The translations under genes and the position numbers were made by a program. A stretch of DNA of 64,000 nucleotides, taken from contig NZ_CP086380.1 in NCBI RefSeq assembly GCF_020889625.1, positions 1,816,001 through 1,880,000 on the forward strand, given 5' to 3'. The notes below the pieces were generated by a model. It was not told the origin of the DNA and searched no databases. It saw only the letters and a program-made list of their open reading frames with translations. Shown in pieces: positions 1 to 9,220 of the stretch (positions within the stretch are counted from its first letter, which is position 1; the number at the start of each line of letters is the position of its first letter). The stretch is from Deinococcus radiophilus. GTDB lineage: Bacteria; Deinococcota; Deinococci; Deinococcales; Deinococcaceae.

Positions 1-551
1 TTGGGAGAAGCCCGGCGACTTCTTCTTCCTGTTCTTCCCGACTCAGCGGCCTGAAGGGCCACTTGCAATGCACTGCGGCTGGTCAGAGGAGCAGACGCCA
101 GATGGGTGAGGGCCAGGGCCAAGGCATCAGCAGCGTGATTGTTACTGAGCGTGCGAAGACCCAGATTGGCCTTGACCATGAACATCACCTGCTCTTTGTC
201 GGCGCGTCCAGTCCCAACCAGAGCCTTCTTGACCTGCATAGGGCCGTAGCCGTAGACCGGCAGTCCCCGCTGACCACAGGTCAGTTGCACGACACCGTAT
301 GCCTGCCCCACCTTGAAAGCCACATCGGCCTGACGGCGCAGAATCTGGTCCTCCAGGGCGATGGCGTCCGGCTGAAATTCATCCAGCAAAGCCGATAACC
401 GCTGATGAATGGTCAGCAGCCGCTGGCCCATCTCCTGAGAACTGGGCGTCACTACGCACTCTTCGTGCAGACAAATGGCGCGGCGAATGTCTCCATCCAC
501 CACGCCCAGGCCAAGGTTGGCCAGTCCAGGATCAATACCCAGCACCCGCAC
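1..551 (-). CDS. ruvC: RuvC Holliday junction resolvase (3' end outside window)
   Basis: Endonuclease that resolves four-way DNA junctions, normally with RuvAB. The reading frame starts at a GTG (551) directly after the stop of the upstream Fe-S carrier gene and is open to the window edge for about 183 codons, so the stop is not seen. Visible RuvC features are the N-terminal RNase H-fold motif LGIDPG with Asp7, LEDQ with Glu67, and NNHAAD with His138 and Asp141; His in that position also occurs in Thermus RuvC. The basic tail GRTGRRSRR is near the expected C terminus. The one-base-or-less spacing to the preceding gene implies translational coupling. Confidence 0.93.
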   Translation of the reverse strand, partial: MRVLGIDPGLANLGLGVVDGDIRRAICLHEECVVTPSSQEMGQRLLTIHQRLSALLDEFQPDAIALEDQILRRQADVAFKVGQAYGVVQLTCGQRGLPVYGYGPMQVKKALVGTGRADKEQVMFMVKANLGLRTLSNNHAADALALALTHLASAPLTSRSALQVALQAAESGRTGRRSRRASP

Positions 552-980
552 TTACAGGCCGCCGCCCCCACAAGAAGCTCCCTGGCCTTCCGGCGCATTG
601 GCACCGTCGGTGCGGAAAGAATGGCCGCAACCACAGGAGCTGGTGGCGTTGGGGTTGTTGACTGAGAAACCGCCGCCCATCAAGTTCTCGACAAAGTCCA
701 CCTCGCTGCCGCGCAGCAGGGCCAGGCTGGCCTGATCCACGACCAGCTTGACGCCCCGGTCGTAGACGATGGTGTCGCCTTCCAGTTCGCGGTCATCAAT
801 GGCCATGCCGTACTGGAAGCCGCTGCAACCGCCGCTCTTGATAAAGACACGCACACCGGCATTTTCCTTGCCGCTACCAGCAAGAATGCTCTGAGCTTTT
901 TCGGCACCGAAGGCACTGATGGTCATCACCTTGGCCTCGGCAGCCCCTGGGGTGGTTGTTGGAATCATTTCTGCCGTCAT
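552..980 (-). CDS. A-type iron-sulfur cluster carrier (IscA/ErpA/HesB family)
   Basis: Small carrier that accepts and delivers Fe-S clusters to apo-enzymes. The 142-residue product has the three diagnostic cysteines: Cys52 in SGGCSGF, and Cys116 and Cys118 in SSCGCGHSF. The N terminus has about 18 extra residues and the C terminus a Gly/Cys-rich tail (ASCGGGGL) beyond the usual 105-115 residue core. The start at 980 is supported by a TAAGCT hexamer ending 6 bases before the ATG, a leaderless promoter. It is followed at once by ruvC. ErpA is the closest bacterial subtype, but the exact subfamily was not resolved. Confidence 0.92.
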   Translation of the reverse strand: MTAEMIPTTTPGAAEAKVMTISAFGAEKAQSILAGSGKENAGVRVFIKSGGCSGFQYGMAIDDRELEGDTIVYDRGVKLVVDQASLALLRGSEVDFVENLMGGGFSVNNPNATSSCGCGHSFRTDGANAPEGQGASCGGGGL

Positions 981-1112
981 ACGGGCAGCTTAGCACCCCA
1001 AAACCTCCAGCAATCGCAGCTCCTGTTGCAAAGCCGAGCCACATTGGATCCTCCTATGTGCCCTGTCGCCCGTATTACAAAATCTGAGTGGGGTTTTGAT
1101 AGATTTGAGTCT

Positions 1113-1373
1113 ATGACGAACGCATATGCCGAGTGGCTCAAACAGATTGAACAGGAGTACGGAGAGCAGTTGGCCGAGATGCCACTGCCCGACGGCTTGT
1201 CTGAGCATCTGGCCGAGCTGATTCGGACAGGTGACCAGGAAACCATTCAGTTCATGCTGAAGTTGGCCTGGCAACTGGGGGCACAGGCCGGCGTATCAGC
1301 GGGAATGCAACTGGCCAAACAGGGCACTTCTCCCACGCGCGCTCCCTCCAAAAGCTCCGGCCTTAAGGCCTGA
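1113..1373 (+). CDS. Conserved-looking small hypothetical protein, 86 aa
   Basis: I do not recognise a family. The start at 1113 is preferred over an upstream ATG in the same frame because TAGATT lies 7 bases before it, as in other leaderless genes here. The product begins [17 protein letters not shown], is acidic and mostly helical in appearance, carries a hydrophobic segment ([18 protein letters not shown]) and ends in a Ser/Pro-rich tail. It is divergent from the Fe-S carrier gene and lies upstream of minD with about 85 bases between, so it could be co-transcribed with minDE, but minD has its own promoter-like hexamer. Confidence 0.7.
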   Translation: MTNAYAEWLKQIEQEYGEQLAEMPLPDGLSEHLAELIRTGDQETIQFMLKLAWQLGAQAGVSAGMQLAKQGTSPTRAPSKSSGLKA

Positions 1374-1459
1374 TGCACAGCTCCATTTGCACCGTGCACG
1401 GGAGCTGAGAAGGCGGCCCCATCCTCAGGGGTGGCCCATTCACGCTACACTTCACAATC

Positions 1460-2266
1460 ATGGATGCCAAAGTCATCGTAGTCACTTCCGGTAAGGGAGG
1501 GGTCGGCAAGACCACCACCACCGCGAATATTGGTGCAGCCCTGGCCAAGCTGGGCGAGAAGACCGCTGTCATTGACGTGGACGTGGGCCTGCGGAACCTG
1601 GACGTGGTCATGGGTCTGGAATCGCGCGTGGTCTTTGACCTGATTGACGTGTTGGAAGGCAAGTGCAAGCTGAATCAGGCCCTGATCCGCGACAAGCGGG
1701 TCGAAAACCTGTATCTGATGCCTGCTTCTCAGACCCGCGACAAGGACGCCCTGGACCCTGAAGTGTTCAAACAGGTGATTGACCGTCTGCTGAACGAAGA
1801 AGGCTTTGACCGCATCCTGGTAGACAGCCCTGCTGGGATCGAATCCGGCTTTAAGACGGCTGCCGCTCCGGCACAAGGCGCGCTGGTGGTCGTAAACCCT
1901 GAAGTGTCGAGTGTCCGTGACGCTGACCGGATCATCGGGCTGCTTGAAGCGCAGCAGGTCGGTGAAATCCGCTTGGTGATCAACCGCCTGCGCCCCGCGA
2001 TGGTCGCCAGTGGCAACATGCTCAGCGAGGCAGACATGCTGGACATTCTGGGGGTCAAGCCCATCGGAATTATCCCGGAGGACGACGGCATCATCGTCAG
2101 CACCAACGTGGGTGAACCCGCTGTGCTGGGGACCAGCCGGGCCGGACAAGCGTTTCTAGATACGGCCCGACGCATTCGGGGAGAAGACGTGCCCTTTGCC
2201 AAGTTTGAAGACGAGCAGCCCGGTGGTTTCTGGGCCCGCCTGCGTAAGTTGCTGGGAGGTGTCTGA
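1460..2266 (+). CDS. minD: Septum site-determining ATPase MinD
   Basis: Membrane-associated ATPase that with MinC and MinE places the division septum. The 268-residue protein opens with the deviant Walker A motif GKGGVGKTT at residues 11-19, followed by IDVDVGLRNLDVVMG and the Walker B-like ILVDSPAGIESGF, all MinD signatures. The C terminus, FWARLRKLLGG, is a typical amphipathic membrane-targeting helix. TACACT precedes the ATG by 8 bases. The stop codon overlaps the minE start (TGATG), so the two are translationally coupled. No minC is in the window. Confidence 0.97.
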   Translation: MDAKVIVVTSGKGGVGKTTTTANIGAALAKLGEKTAVIDVDVGLRNLDVVMGLESRVVFDLIDVLEGKCKLNQALIRDKRVENLYLMPASQTRDKDALDPEVFKQVIDRLLNEEGFDRILVDSPAGIESGFKTAAAPAQGALVVVNPEVSSVRDADRIIGLLEAQQVGEIRLVINRLRPAMVASGNMLSEADMLDILGVKPIGIIPEDDGIIVSTNVGEPAVLGTSRAGQAFLDTARRIRGEDVPFAKFEDEQPGGFWARLRKLLGGV

Positions 2267-2538
2267 TGTTCGGCTGGTTCAAGAGCCGCGAAGAGAAAAG
2301 CAAAGAGGCCCTGCGCGACCGCCTGGAACTGGTACTGGCCTATGACCGGGCCAACGTTTCTCCCGGCAAGATTGACGCCCTGCGCGCCGACTTGCTGGAA
2401 GTGGTCCGCAAGCACTTTCCAGCGGGCGAAAGCTCTATTGAAGTAGAGCAGATGGGCGACAAGATGGTTCTGTCGGCCAACATTCCGCTGGAAAGTGGCA
2501 CCCGTCCCGGTCCCCGGCGCGGCAGCCCTGAACAGTGA
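2266..2538 (+). CDS. minE: Cell division topological specificity factor MinE
   Basis: MinE stimulates MinD ATPase and drives oscillation or gradient formation of the Min system. The 90-residue product begins MFGWFKSREEKSKEALRDRL, an N-terminal amphipathic helix followed by the MinD-binding helix (LELVLAYDRANVSP), then the dimerisation region (LLEVVRKHF). The C terminus, RPGPRRGSPEQ, is slightly longer than in E. coli MinE (88 aa). It overlaps minD by one base. A strong hairpin plus T-run follows at 2555-2583, which ends the minDE transcript. Confidence 0.95.
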   Translation: MFGWFKSREEKSKEALRDRLELVLAYDRANVSPGKIDALRADLLEVVRKHFPAGESSIEVEQMGDKMVLSANIPLESGTRPGPRRGSPEQ

Positions 2539-2554
2539 GCTGCACTGCCCTCTT

Positions 2555-2583
2555 GCTCCTGCCTTCCAGCAGGGGCTTTTTTT
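2555..2583 (+). terminator. Rho-independent terminator after minE
   Basis: GCTCCTGC and GCAGGGGC form an 8-bp stem with one G-T pair around the loop CTTCCA and are followed by seven T. It lies 17 bases after the minE stop. Confidence 0.9.
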
Positions 2584-2666
2584 GTGGCTGAGTCGCATCA
2601 ATCCCCTTGATCAAGGCCTCACGCTTCTGGGCTCTTAAAAGCTAGAGCAGGCACTACAGTAACGAC

Positions 2667-3611
2667 ATGGAATACCGCAAATTGGGCAAAAGTGGACTCA
2701 AGGTTTCGGAAGTGGCACTGGGAGGCTGGGTCACCTATGGGCACTCGGTCCACGAGCAGCAGACCGTACGCGACATCGTTCACCGCGCTTACGACTCGGG
2801 GGTGAACTTTTTCGATCAGGCCGATGTCTACGCTAAGGGCAAATCCGAGGAGATGATGGGCGCCGTGCTGGCCGAACTGCCGCGCCATACGCTGGTGATC
2901 TCCAGCAAGGTGTACTGGCCTATGAGTGAAGACGTGAACGATCAGGGCCTAAGCCGCAAGCATGTGCTGGAGAGCATTGACAAGAGCCTTCAGCGCCTGG
3001 GCACCGACTACCTGGACCTGTACTTCGCGCACCGTTACGACGAGACGGTCCCGATGGAAGAGATCGTGATGGCCTTTGATCAGGTGATCCGCGACGGCAA
3101 GGCGCTGTACTGGGGTACCTCCATGTGGCCTGCGGCGCGGATTGCCCAGGCCGTGGAGTTTGCCCGTGCCCACGGCTTGCACGCCCCAGTGGTGGAGCAG
3201 CCGGAATACTCCATGATTGCCCGCGAGCGCGTGGAGAGCGAGATTCTGCCCTACACCGAGAGCGCTGGAGTAGGTCTGGTCGTCTGGAGTCCGCTGGCGA
3301 TGGGCCTGCTGACCGGCAAGTATGACAACGGCGTCCCCGAAGGCGCTCGCCTGGGCGAAAACGAGAACTGGGCCAAGAAGTTTCTGACTGAAGAAAACGT
3401 GCAGAAGGTCCGTGATCTTAGGCCCATCGCCGACGACCTGGGCCTGACCCGCGCCCAGCTGGCTCTGGCGTGGATCCTGCGCCAGAAGGGCGTGAGCAGC
3501 GTGATCACTGGCGCCACCAAAGTGCAGCAGATTGAAGACACCGTCAAGGCTGGGGGCGTGCGCCTGACCGACGATGTGATTGCCCGTATTGACGACATCC
3601 TCAACCGCTGA
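2667..3611 (+). CDS. Aldo/keto reductase
   Basis: NADPH-dependent oxidoreductase of the AKR superfamily, in the subgroup of voltage-gated K+ channel beta-like and YghZ/YdhF-type enzymes. The 314-residue protein shows the catalytic tetrad Asp50 and Tyr55 (FFDQADVY), Lys81 (ISSKVYW) and His122 (LYFAHRYD). GTSMWPAARI and the C-terminal VITGATKVQQIEDT match the cofactor-binding part of the family. The physiological substrate cannot be inferred. TACAGT ends 6 bases before the ATG, so the mRNA is probably leaderless. It converges on the ferredoxin gene, and both end at the shared hairpin at 3627-3667. Confidence 0.93.
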   Translation: MEYRKLGKSGLKVSEVALGGWVTYGHSVHEQQTVRDIVHRAYDSGVNFFDQADVYAKGKSEEMMGAVLAELPRHTLVISSKVYWPMSEDVNDQGLSRKHVLESIDKSLQRLGTDYLDLYFAHRYDETVPMEEIVMAFDQVIRDGKALYWGTSMWPAARIAQAVEFARAHGLHAPVVEQPEYSMIARERVESEILPYTESAGVGLVVWSPLAMGLLTGKYDNGVPEGARLGENENWAKKFLTEENVQKVRDLRPIADDLGLTRAQLALAWILRQKGVSSVITGATKVQQIEDTVKAGGVRLTDDVIARIDDILNR

Positions 3612-3626
3612 GCGGGGCCGCCTGAT

Positions 3627-3667
3627 AAAAAAGACCGCCGGGGCCAGATCGGCTGCTCGGCGGTCTT
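3627..3667 (-). terminator. Bidirectional terminator between aldo/keto reductase and ferredoxin
   Basis: AAGACCGCCG and CGGCGGTCTT form a perfect 10-bp stem with a long loop. On the minus strand it is followed by a run of T, ending the ferredoxin transcript; it lies just after the convergent reductase stop. Confidence 0.85.
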
Positions 3668-3680
3668 CGTCTGACTTGGC

Positions 3681-3917
3681 TTAGACGCCGAAAAATTCAG
3701 CGTTCTTGGCGATGAAGGCCATTTCCTCTTCGGGAGTGTCTTCTTCGGGGAAAATGGCGTTGACCGGGCAAGCTGGAACGCAGGCACCGCAGTCAATGCA
3801 CTCATCAGGGTGAATAAGGAACTGGTCGCCGCCGTCGTAGATACATTCGACCGGGCAGACTTCAGTGCAGGCCTGGTCCTTGACGCCAATGCAGGGGGAA
3901 GTGATCACGTGAGGCAT
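3681..3917 (-). CDS. 7Fe ferredoxin ([3Fe-4S][4Fe-4S])
   Basis: Soluble low-potential electron carrier. The 78-residue sequence has cysteines at 9, 17, 21 and 25 and a second CIDCGACVPACP block, spaced as in the Thermus/Azotobacter FdI-type 7Fe ferredoxins, where the first, second and last cysteines hold the [3Fe-4S] cluster and one cysteine is free. Length also fits that family. A well-formed promoter is visible: TTGTTA (3947-3952), 17 bases, CATACT (3924-3929), 6 bases, ATG. The gene is monocistronic between hairpins. Confidence 0.95.
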   Translation of the reverse strand: MPHVITSPCIGVKDQACTEVCPVECIYDGGDQFLIHPDECIDCGACVPACPVNAIFPEEDTPEEEMAFIAKNAEFFGV

Positions 3918-3923
3918 AGGGGC

Positions 3924-3952
3924 AGTATGCAGCGCTCGCCCGAAGATAACAA
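3924..3952 (-). promoter_or_regulatory. Leaderless promoter of the ferredoxin gene
   Basis: TTGTTA at 3947-3952, a 17-base spacer and CATACT at 3924-3929, with the ATG only 6 bases further. It is one of the clearest -35/-10 pairs in the window. Confidence 0.8.
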
Positions 3953-3989
3953 GGGTGCAGCAAACAGAAGAAATGCGTCCAGGCGAGGT

Positions 3990-4014
3990 AAATCCCGACC
4001 TTAAAAGTCAGGAT
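3990..4014 (-). terminator. Weak hairpin after the MobA-like gene
   Basis: AATCCTGAC and GTCGGGATT pair at 8 of 9 positions around a short A/T loop just after the stop at 4024. The T-run is poor, so function as a terminator is uncertain. Confidence 0.4.
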
Positions 4015-4023
4015 TAGACCAAA

Positions 4024-4809
4024 CTAGCGCTGCGTCAGGACAGCTTCGGCCAGGGCCAGATCAGAGGCCTTGTCCACATCAGTTCCCACCGCAGCATGTG
4101 GCGTGATGATGGCCCGCGCTTCTACCCCCAGCAGTCGGCTGACGGCTTCCTCTAGACCACGCACTGTCAGGCGACCCGTGACCAGTCGCAGCAATACCCC
4201 TGGGCCGATCAGGGCGGCCAGTCGCAGCGGGGCCTTACGGGCGGCCAGGGCCTCACGCAGGCGGGGCAGAAAACGCACCGCCAGCCCTGGATCAAAGAAA
4301 AAGAGGTTGCCCCCCGTAAAGCTGCCGTCACGCACCCGCACAAAGGTCCGCTGCACGCCGGGATACTCGGCCTCACAGGCACTGCGGGGAACCACTGGAT
4401 ACAGTAGCCCAGCGCCAGGATGGCTTTCTGCCTGGTCCATCACGTCGCACAGCTGTTCGGCACGCAGCATGGGAATGTCTGCGGTGATCACCAGTGCCCG
4501 CCCGTGTTCAGATCCATCTGCGCCCAGCGCTTCCAAACCCGCCGCGAGGTTGTCCAGTAAACGGCCACTGTCCTGGAGGTGCAGGTCAATGAGCGCGTCC
4601 ATCTCAGGTGTGGTGGGGCCAACATAGGCGATCCGGTCTACCCGGCCCGAGGCCTGCACCGCCTGCAGGACATGCAGCGCCATGGGCTGCCCGGCCACTG
4701 GCACCAGGCACTTGACCGCCACGCCGTGTGACACTGCAAAAGGATCACCGGGGTCTCCTCCACCGAGAATCAGGGCCTGATAACGCGTGGGCGTGGGGGC
4801 GGCAGTCAT
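4024..4809 (-). CDS. MobA-like NTP transferase domain protein
   Basis: The 261-residue protein starts with [15 protein letters not shown] and then [17 protein letters not shown], the signature of the GT-A-fold nucleotidyltransferases (MobA/GlmU/IspD superfamily) that bind NTP and transfer the NMP moiety. [11 protein letters not shown] is the metal-binding Asp motif. The C-terminal half ([13 protein letters not shown], and the [15 protein letters not shown] tail) resembles the group of uncharacterised NTP transferases related to MobA. The substrate is not evident and neighbouring genes give no pathway. TACACT ends 7 bases before the ATG. Confidence 0.8.
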   Translation of the reverse strand: MTAAPTPTRYQALILGGGDPGDPFAVSHGVAVKCLVPVAGQPMALHVLQAVQASGRVDRIAYVGPTTPEMDALIDLHLQDSGRLLDNLAAGLEALGADGSEHGRALVITADIPMLRAEQLCDVMDQAESHPGAGLLYPVVPRSACEAEYPGVQRTFVRVRDGSFTGGNLFFFDPGLAVRFLPRLREALAARKAPLRLAALIGPGVLLRLVTGRLTVRGLEEAVSRLLGVEARAIITPHAAVGTDVDKASDLALAEAVLTQR

Positions 4810-4839
4810 GCTGGGCAGTGTAGCGGGCCGCAGCGCGGA

Positions 4840-6282
4840 TTAGGCGGGTTCGGCGGGAGCCGCTGGAGTGTCTACCGCAGGTAACTCAGCCAGCGCGGGA
4901 AGCACCAGCCGGGCCACGAAGCCCTCGCCCGGAGTGCTGGAGAGCTGTAATTCGCCCCCATGCACCTCTGCCGCGCGGCGGGCCAGCGCCAGACCCAAGC
5001 CGTGCCCACCGCCACTCGCCTGCCCCTGACGGCTGGCATCGGGGCGGTAGAAGGCTTGCCCCAGTTGCGCCAGTACCTCCGGCGTCACGCCTGGTCCCTC
5101 GTCGCTCACGGTAATCTGAGCCTGGGGGCCAGCTGGCTCCGCGCGGCCTTCTACCTGTACCAGCACCGGCGAACCGCCACCGTAGCGGGTGGCATTCATC
5201 ACCAGGTTCCAGACGGCCTGACCCAGCAGCACCGGGTCACCCATCACCTGTATGTCCCGCCCAGACGGCAGAATTTCTAGGTCCACGTCGGCCAATTCGT
5301 CCAGCTCACGGGCGCGGTCCACGGCATCGGCAGCCAGCGGGCGCAGCGCCAGCGGTTGCTTGGACACCGAACCCGGATCACGCGACAGCAGCAGCAAGTG
5401 AGTGGTCAGGGCCGACAATCGCTCCAGGTCCGTACCGATCTCCTGCAAGTCTTCACGGTAACGTTCGGCGCTGCGGGGCTGGCTGAGGCTACCCTGCACC
5501 CGCGCGGTCAGGGCGGCCAGGGGCGAACGTAAATCATGCGCTGCCGCCCGCGCAAAGTCCTGTTCGCGCTCGCGGGCCTGGGCCAATTGGCCGAAGGTGC
5601 CCTGCAACGCCCGCGCCAGCAGCCCCAGTTCGTCACCTTGTCCTGTCAGCGGCAGCGGGCGGCGCAGGTCACCGCTCTCTCCCACCTCCCGCGCCGCTTC
5701 TTCCAGCTGCCGTACCGGGGCCAGCAGGCGACCCGAGACGGTCCAGCCGGCCATCAGCGCCAGCAGCAAGGTAATCGGCAGCAGCAACCAGAACGCCTGC
5801 TGAAAGGCATTGTTGGCCCGGCCCAGCGTGCCGGTGTCGGCCACCACGGTCAGTGACATCTCCGGCCCACCCAGCCGGAGGGTGCGGACGGCCACCAACT
5901 GTTGCTGGTTCTGGATGGAGTAGATGTTGACCGGGAGGTCCAGCGGCAACGCTTCTGGGAAGCGGCTGGTGGTGCGGGCGTACAGCTGCCCACTGACCTG
6001 GGCCACCAAACGCAGTTCCAGATTCTGAGTCTGGGAATTTTCATCGGCGATGCGGGCCAGGTCCCACCACATCCACTGCATCGCCGCCACGCCACCTGCG
6101 CGGTCTATCTCACGCTCTATGCGCGACTGCACGATCAGCACATTGCTGATCAGTTGCTGCTGCTCGGACAGGTACAGAAACTGCCGCACCGTCAGGTACA
6201 GCCCCCCGGCCACCAGACTGGCCGCCAGTCCAGTCGCCAGCGCCGACCAGAGGGTGAGGCGGGCACGGAGGCTCAGGCGCAT
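4840..6282 (-). CDS. Sensor histidine kinase
   Basis: Membrane kinase of a two-component system, 480 residues. TM1 is at about 11-32, a periplasmic sensor of about 130 residues follows, then TM2 at about 162-185, a HAMP segment (APVRQLEEAAREVGES) and the HisKA box AAAHDLRSPLAAL with the phospho-acceptor His249. The ATPase domain shows N (AVWNLVMNATRYGG), G1 (DEGPGV) and G2 (GGGHGLGLALA) boxes. It follows the response regulator gene with a gap of about 49 bases and no strong promoter, so they form one operon. The signal sensed is unknown. Confidence 0.95.
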   Translation of the reverse strand: MRLSLRARLTLWSALATGLAASLVAGGLYLTVRQFLYLSEQQQLISNVLIVQSRIEREIDRAGGVAAMQWMWWDLARIADENSQTQNLELRLVAQVSGQLYARTTSRFPEALPLDLPVNIYSIQNQQQLVAVRTLRLGGPEMSLTVVADTGTLGRANNAFQQAFWLLLPITLLLALMAGWTVSGRLLAPVRQLEEAAREVGESGDLRRPLPLTGQGDELGLLARALQGTFGQLAQAREREQDFARAAAHDLRSPLAALTARVQGSLSQPRSAERYREDLQEIGTDLERLSALTTHLLLLSRDPGSVSKQPLALRPLAADAVDRARELDELADVDLEILPSGRDIQVMGDPVLLGQAVWNLVMNATRYGGGSPVLVQVEGRAEPAGPQAQITVSDEGPGVTPEVLAQLGQAFYRPDASRQGQASGGGHGLGLALARRAAEVHGGELQLSSTPGEGFVARLVLPALAELPAVDTPAAPAEPA

Positions 6283-6331
6283 CTCTGTTGGTGGTCAACA
6301 GATGGCCGAAGACCTCCACCACTCTGAACTT

Positions 6332-6997
6332 TCACCCTTCCACCCGGTAGCCGCGCCCCCGTTCTGAGCGGATGGCTTCAGGAGCCAATTTGCGGCGCAC
6401 GTAGCGCACATACACGTCCACGATGCGTGCCTCACCGCTGAACTCGGCGCCCCAGACCCGGTCCAGCAGATCCTCACGGGTAAACCAGCGCTCCGGTGAG
6501 AGGGTCAGCGCTTCGAGCAGCGCGTATTCACGGCCAGTAACGGCCACTTCTTCGCCGTCCCAGGTCACGGTGCGGGCCACCGTATCCAGCGTGCCGCGCC
6601 CCTCACCGAAGTGCAGCACCGGAGCGCTCTGGCCGCGTTCACGGCGGGTCAGCGCCCGCAAGGTCGCCAATAGCTCCGGCATGGCAAACGGTTTGGTCAA
6701 GTAAGCATCTCCGCCGATATCCAGCCCACGCACCCGGTCATCTACCTCGGTACGGGCTGTCAGAAACAGAATGGCCGTTTCCAGACCGGATTCCCGCATC
6801 TTTTTGGCCACCCCAAAGCCGTCCAGCTCGCCCGGCACCATCACGTCCAGCACCGCCAGCGGAAAGTCGCCCATCACGGCTTCTTCCAGGGCGGCCTCGC
6901 CGCTCTGTACCCAAGTCACTTCGTACCCGGCCTCTCGCAGAGCGTCACGGGTCGGCTCGGCAATCCGGGCGTCGTCTTCAAGCAGCAGCAGGCGCAT
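6332..6997 (-). CDS. OmpR-family response regulator
   Basis: DNA-binding partner of the downstream kinase, 221 residues. The receiver domain has acidic EDD at 7-9, phospho-acceptor Asp51 ([10 protein letters not shown]), Thr80 and Lys102 ([11 protein letters not shown]). The effector is a winged-helix Trans_reg_C domain ([16 protein letters not shown], then [13 protein letters not shown], ending RGRGYRVEG). TAGACT ends 6 bases before the ATG, so the operon promoter is leaderless. Architecture and length fit the D. radiodurans regulator DrRRA, but orthology was not tested. It is divergent from cmk, so the roughly 65-base intergenic region holds both promoters. Confidence 0.95.
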   Translation of the reverse strand: MRLLLLEDDARIAEPTRDALREAGYEVTWVQSGEAALEEAVMGDFPLAVLDVMVPGELDGFGVAKKMRESGLETAILFLTARTEVDDRVRGLDIGGDAYLTKPFAMPELLATLRALTRRERGQSAPVLHFGEGRGTLDTVARTVTWDGEEVAVTGREYALLEALTLSPERWFTREDLLDRVWGAEFSGEARIVDVYVRYVRRKLAPEAIRSERGRGYRVEG

Positions 6998-7063
6998 ACG
7001 GCCAGTCTAGCCGGGTGGGTTGGGGGTGGGTTGGAGTAGGCCAGGGCCGCTACACTCCTAGGC

Positions 7064-7702
7064 GTGATCATCACGATTGACGGCGTAGCGGCAAGTGGAA
7101 AAAGTACGGTGGCTTCCGGGGTAGCCCGCGCCCTGGGGGTTCCCTATATCAGCAGTGGCCTGCTGTACCGCGCTGTGACGCTGTGTGGCCTGGAAGAAGC
7201 GCTGGCAGGCGGCGACCTGCGGGTGCTGGAGCGGCTAGAGGCGCAGCCTCCCCGCCTGGAACCCCGCGCCGAGGGCAACCAGGTCTGGCGCGGCGAACGT
7301 GACATAACCCCCGACCTCCACGCCACCCGGATAGATGCGGGCGTGAGCGCTTACGCCGCCTTGCCGGAGGTCCGGGCCTGGGTGGATGACCAGTTGCGGG
7401 GCCTGCCCAGGCCGTTCGTGGCCGAGGGCCGGGATATGGGCACCAACGTCTTCCCGCAGGCCGGGGCCAAGTTCTACCTGACCGCCAGCCCCCGTGTGCG
7501 GGCCGAGCGCCGCAGCAGCGAACGACCTGACGAACTGGACGCCATTGAAGCCGCCCTGATCGAACGTGACGCCCGCGATGCTGCCCAGAGCGCCCCCGCC
7601 GCCGATGCCCTGGTCATTGACACTGGGGAACTGAGCGCGCAGGAAGTCATCGACCTAATCGTGCGGGAAGTTGAGGGCAAAAGGCTGAAAACGGAAAACT
7701 GA
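7064..7702 (+). CDS. cmk: Cytidylate kinase
   Basis: Phosphorylates CMP and dCMP to the diphosphates. The 212-residue protein has the P-loop GVAASGKST (7-15), the NMP-binding motif [12 protein letters not shown], and [12 protein letters not shown] with [16 protein letters not shown], which are Cmk hallmarks. The N-terminal start is a GTG at 7064, chosen because TACACT lies 7 bases upstream and no ribosome binding site is present. The protein is slightly shorter than E. coli Cmk (227 aa). Confidence 0.94.
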   Translation: MIITIDGVAASGKSTVASGVARALGVPYISSGLLYRAVTLCGLEEALAGGDLRVLERLEAQPPRLEPRAEGNQVWRGERDITPDLHATRIDAGVSAYAALPEVRAWVDDQLRGLPRPFVAEGRDMGTNVFPQAGAKFYLTASPRVRAERRSSERPDELDAIEAALIERDARDAAQSAPAADALVIDTGELSAQEVIDLIVREVEGKRLKTEN

Positions 7703-7803
7703 ACGCGAAGTGGGCTTTGACCCACTGGCATTCAGCTTTCCGCTCCTTTCGGTAAGTCACCACAGGCTGGCCCATAATGACTCGCGTCCGCTCATGGGAC
7801 CGA

Positions 7804-9048
7804 TCAGTTCGCCGCTTCCACGACCCATTCGCCCTGACGCATCAGCGGCACGCGGCTGCCGTCCTTGGTGATGCCGTCCACGTCAGTGGTGGGGCTGCCG
7901 ATCATCCAGTCCACGTGGATCAGTGACTTGTTGCCGCCAGCAGCCAGCAGTTTCTCCTCGTCGCTGCCGCCTGCGATGTTGGTGGAGTAGCAACGGCCCT
8001 GAGCGATGTGAGAAGCGGCGTTCTCATCAAAGAGGGTCATGTTGAACAGCGTGCCGGTCTGTGCGACCGGAGCCGAGGCCGGAACCAGCGCGATCTCGCC
8101 CAGGTGTGCGGCGCTCTCGTCAGTATCCAGCAGTTGCTTGAGGGTTTCCTCGCCCGTTTCGGCACTGACCGACACGGCCTTGCCGTCCTTGAACTCCATG
8201 CGGATCCCCTGAATCAGCGTGCCGCGCACCGACAGCGACTTGGAAGCCACGGCCACGCCGTCTACCCGGTCACGGTGCGGCGCGGTAAACACCTCGTCGG
8301 TGGGCATGTTGGGTACGGTGCTGTTGCCGGTGGCACCCGCCATCGCGCCGCCGTCCCAGACGTGACCGTCGGCCAGGCCCACCGTCAGGTCGGTGCCTTC
8401 GGGGTTGCTGAAGTGCACGGCGCTGAACTGCTGGTCGTTCAGGTAATGGGTCAGTCTGGCCAGGCGGTCGGTGTGGTCCTTCCAGGCGGCCACCGGGTCG
8501 TTTTCGTTGATCCGCGACACGGTGAAGATGTCTTCCCACAGCCGCGCTACGGCGTCTTCTTCGCTCAGGTCAGGGTACACGTTCTTGGCCCAGGCCGAGG
8601 AAGCCACCGCGCCCAGCGACCAGTCCACCGTATGCCCGGTAATGGCCGCAGATACCTTTTCGCCCATCTGCGCCGTTTTTTTGGAGCGTTCGGCAATAAG
8701 TGCGCCGTCCACTCCGGCCAGCAGGTTGGGATCATCTCCGCGCAGGCCAATGCGGGCGTAGCCGTCATCCACCATGCGCTCGGCCTGCTCCATAGCCCAC
8801 TCGGGCATGAACAGTGCAGCTTCACGGCCACCTTCAGTCAGGCGCAATTTTTCCAGCTCCTCGTCGCGCCACTCGACACGGACGTCCAAGGCGCCGCGCC
8901 TATAGGCCACACGCACCATTTCGTGCACCAGTGGCCTCGCATCCAGCGGGGCATTGATCAGCAGCTTGCCGCCACTTTGCAGCGCTACGCCAGCTTCGAC
9001 CAATACGCGGGCGTACTCGTTCAGCTTCTCGTCAAATGTTTTGGACAT
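7804..9048 (-). CDS. M29-family aminopeptidase
   Basis: Metal-dependent aminopeptidase of the thermophilic AmpS/aminopeptidase T family; 414 residues, the normal length. The family-typical sequences are visible: [45 protein letters not shown] and the C-terminal [16 protein letters not shown], which carry metal-binding Glu, His and Asp. The enzyme is cytoplasmic, with no signal peptide. TAGACT ends 6 bases before the ATG. It is convergent with cmk and divergent from the M16 peptidase. Confidence 0.93.
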   Translation of the reverse strand: MSKTFDEKLNEYARVLVEAGVALQSGGKLLINAPLDARPLVHEMVRVAYRRGALDVRVEWRDEELEKLRLTEGGREAALFMPEWAMEQAERMVDDGYARIGLRGDDPNLLAGVDGALIAERSKKTAQMGEKVSAAITGHTVDWSLGAVASSAWAKNVYPDLSEEDAVARLWEDIFTVSRINENDPVAAWKDHTDRLARLTHYLNDQQFSAVHFSNPEGTDLTVGLADGHVWDGGAMAGATGNSTVPNMPTDEVFTAPHRDRVDGVAVASKSLSVRGTLIQGIRMEFKDGKAVSVSAETGEETLKQLLDTDESAAHLGEIALVPASAPVAQTGTLFNMTLFDENAASHIAQGRCYSTNIAGGSDEEKLLAAGGNKSLIHVDWMIGSPTTDVDGITKDGSRVPLMRQGEWVVEAAN

Positions 9049-9220
9049 TTGGTCAGTCTAGCCCTTTCAGACTCCTGGGCCATAACCCAGCACCTGACAG
9101 CCAAAGAGAGAAATGAGGTGTGCAATGTCTTTTTTTAGCGTCCCGGATTAAAGATTCAGTAAACCTCTACGGACTACTGCCCCGTCGGCACTGGGCTGGG
9201 CATCCGCTAGTCTTAGAGAT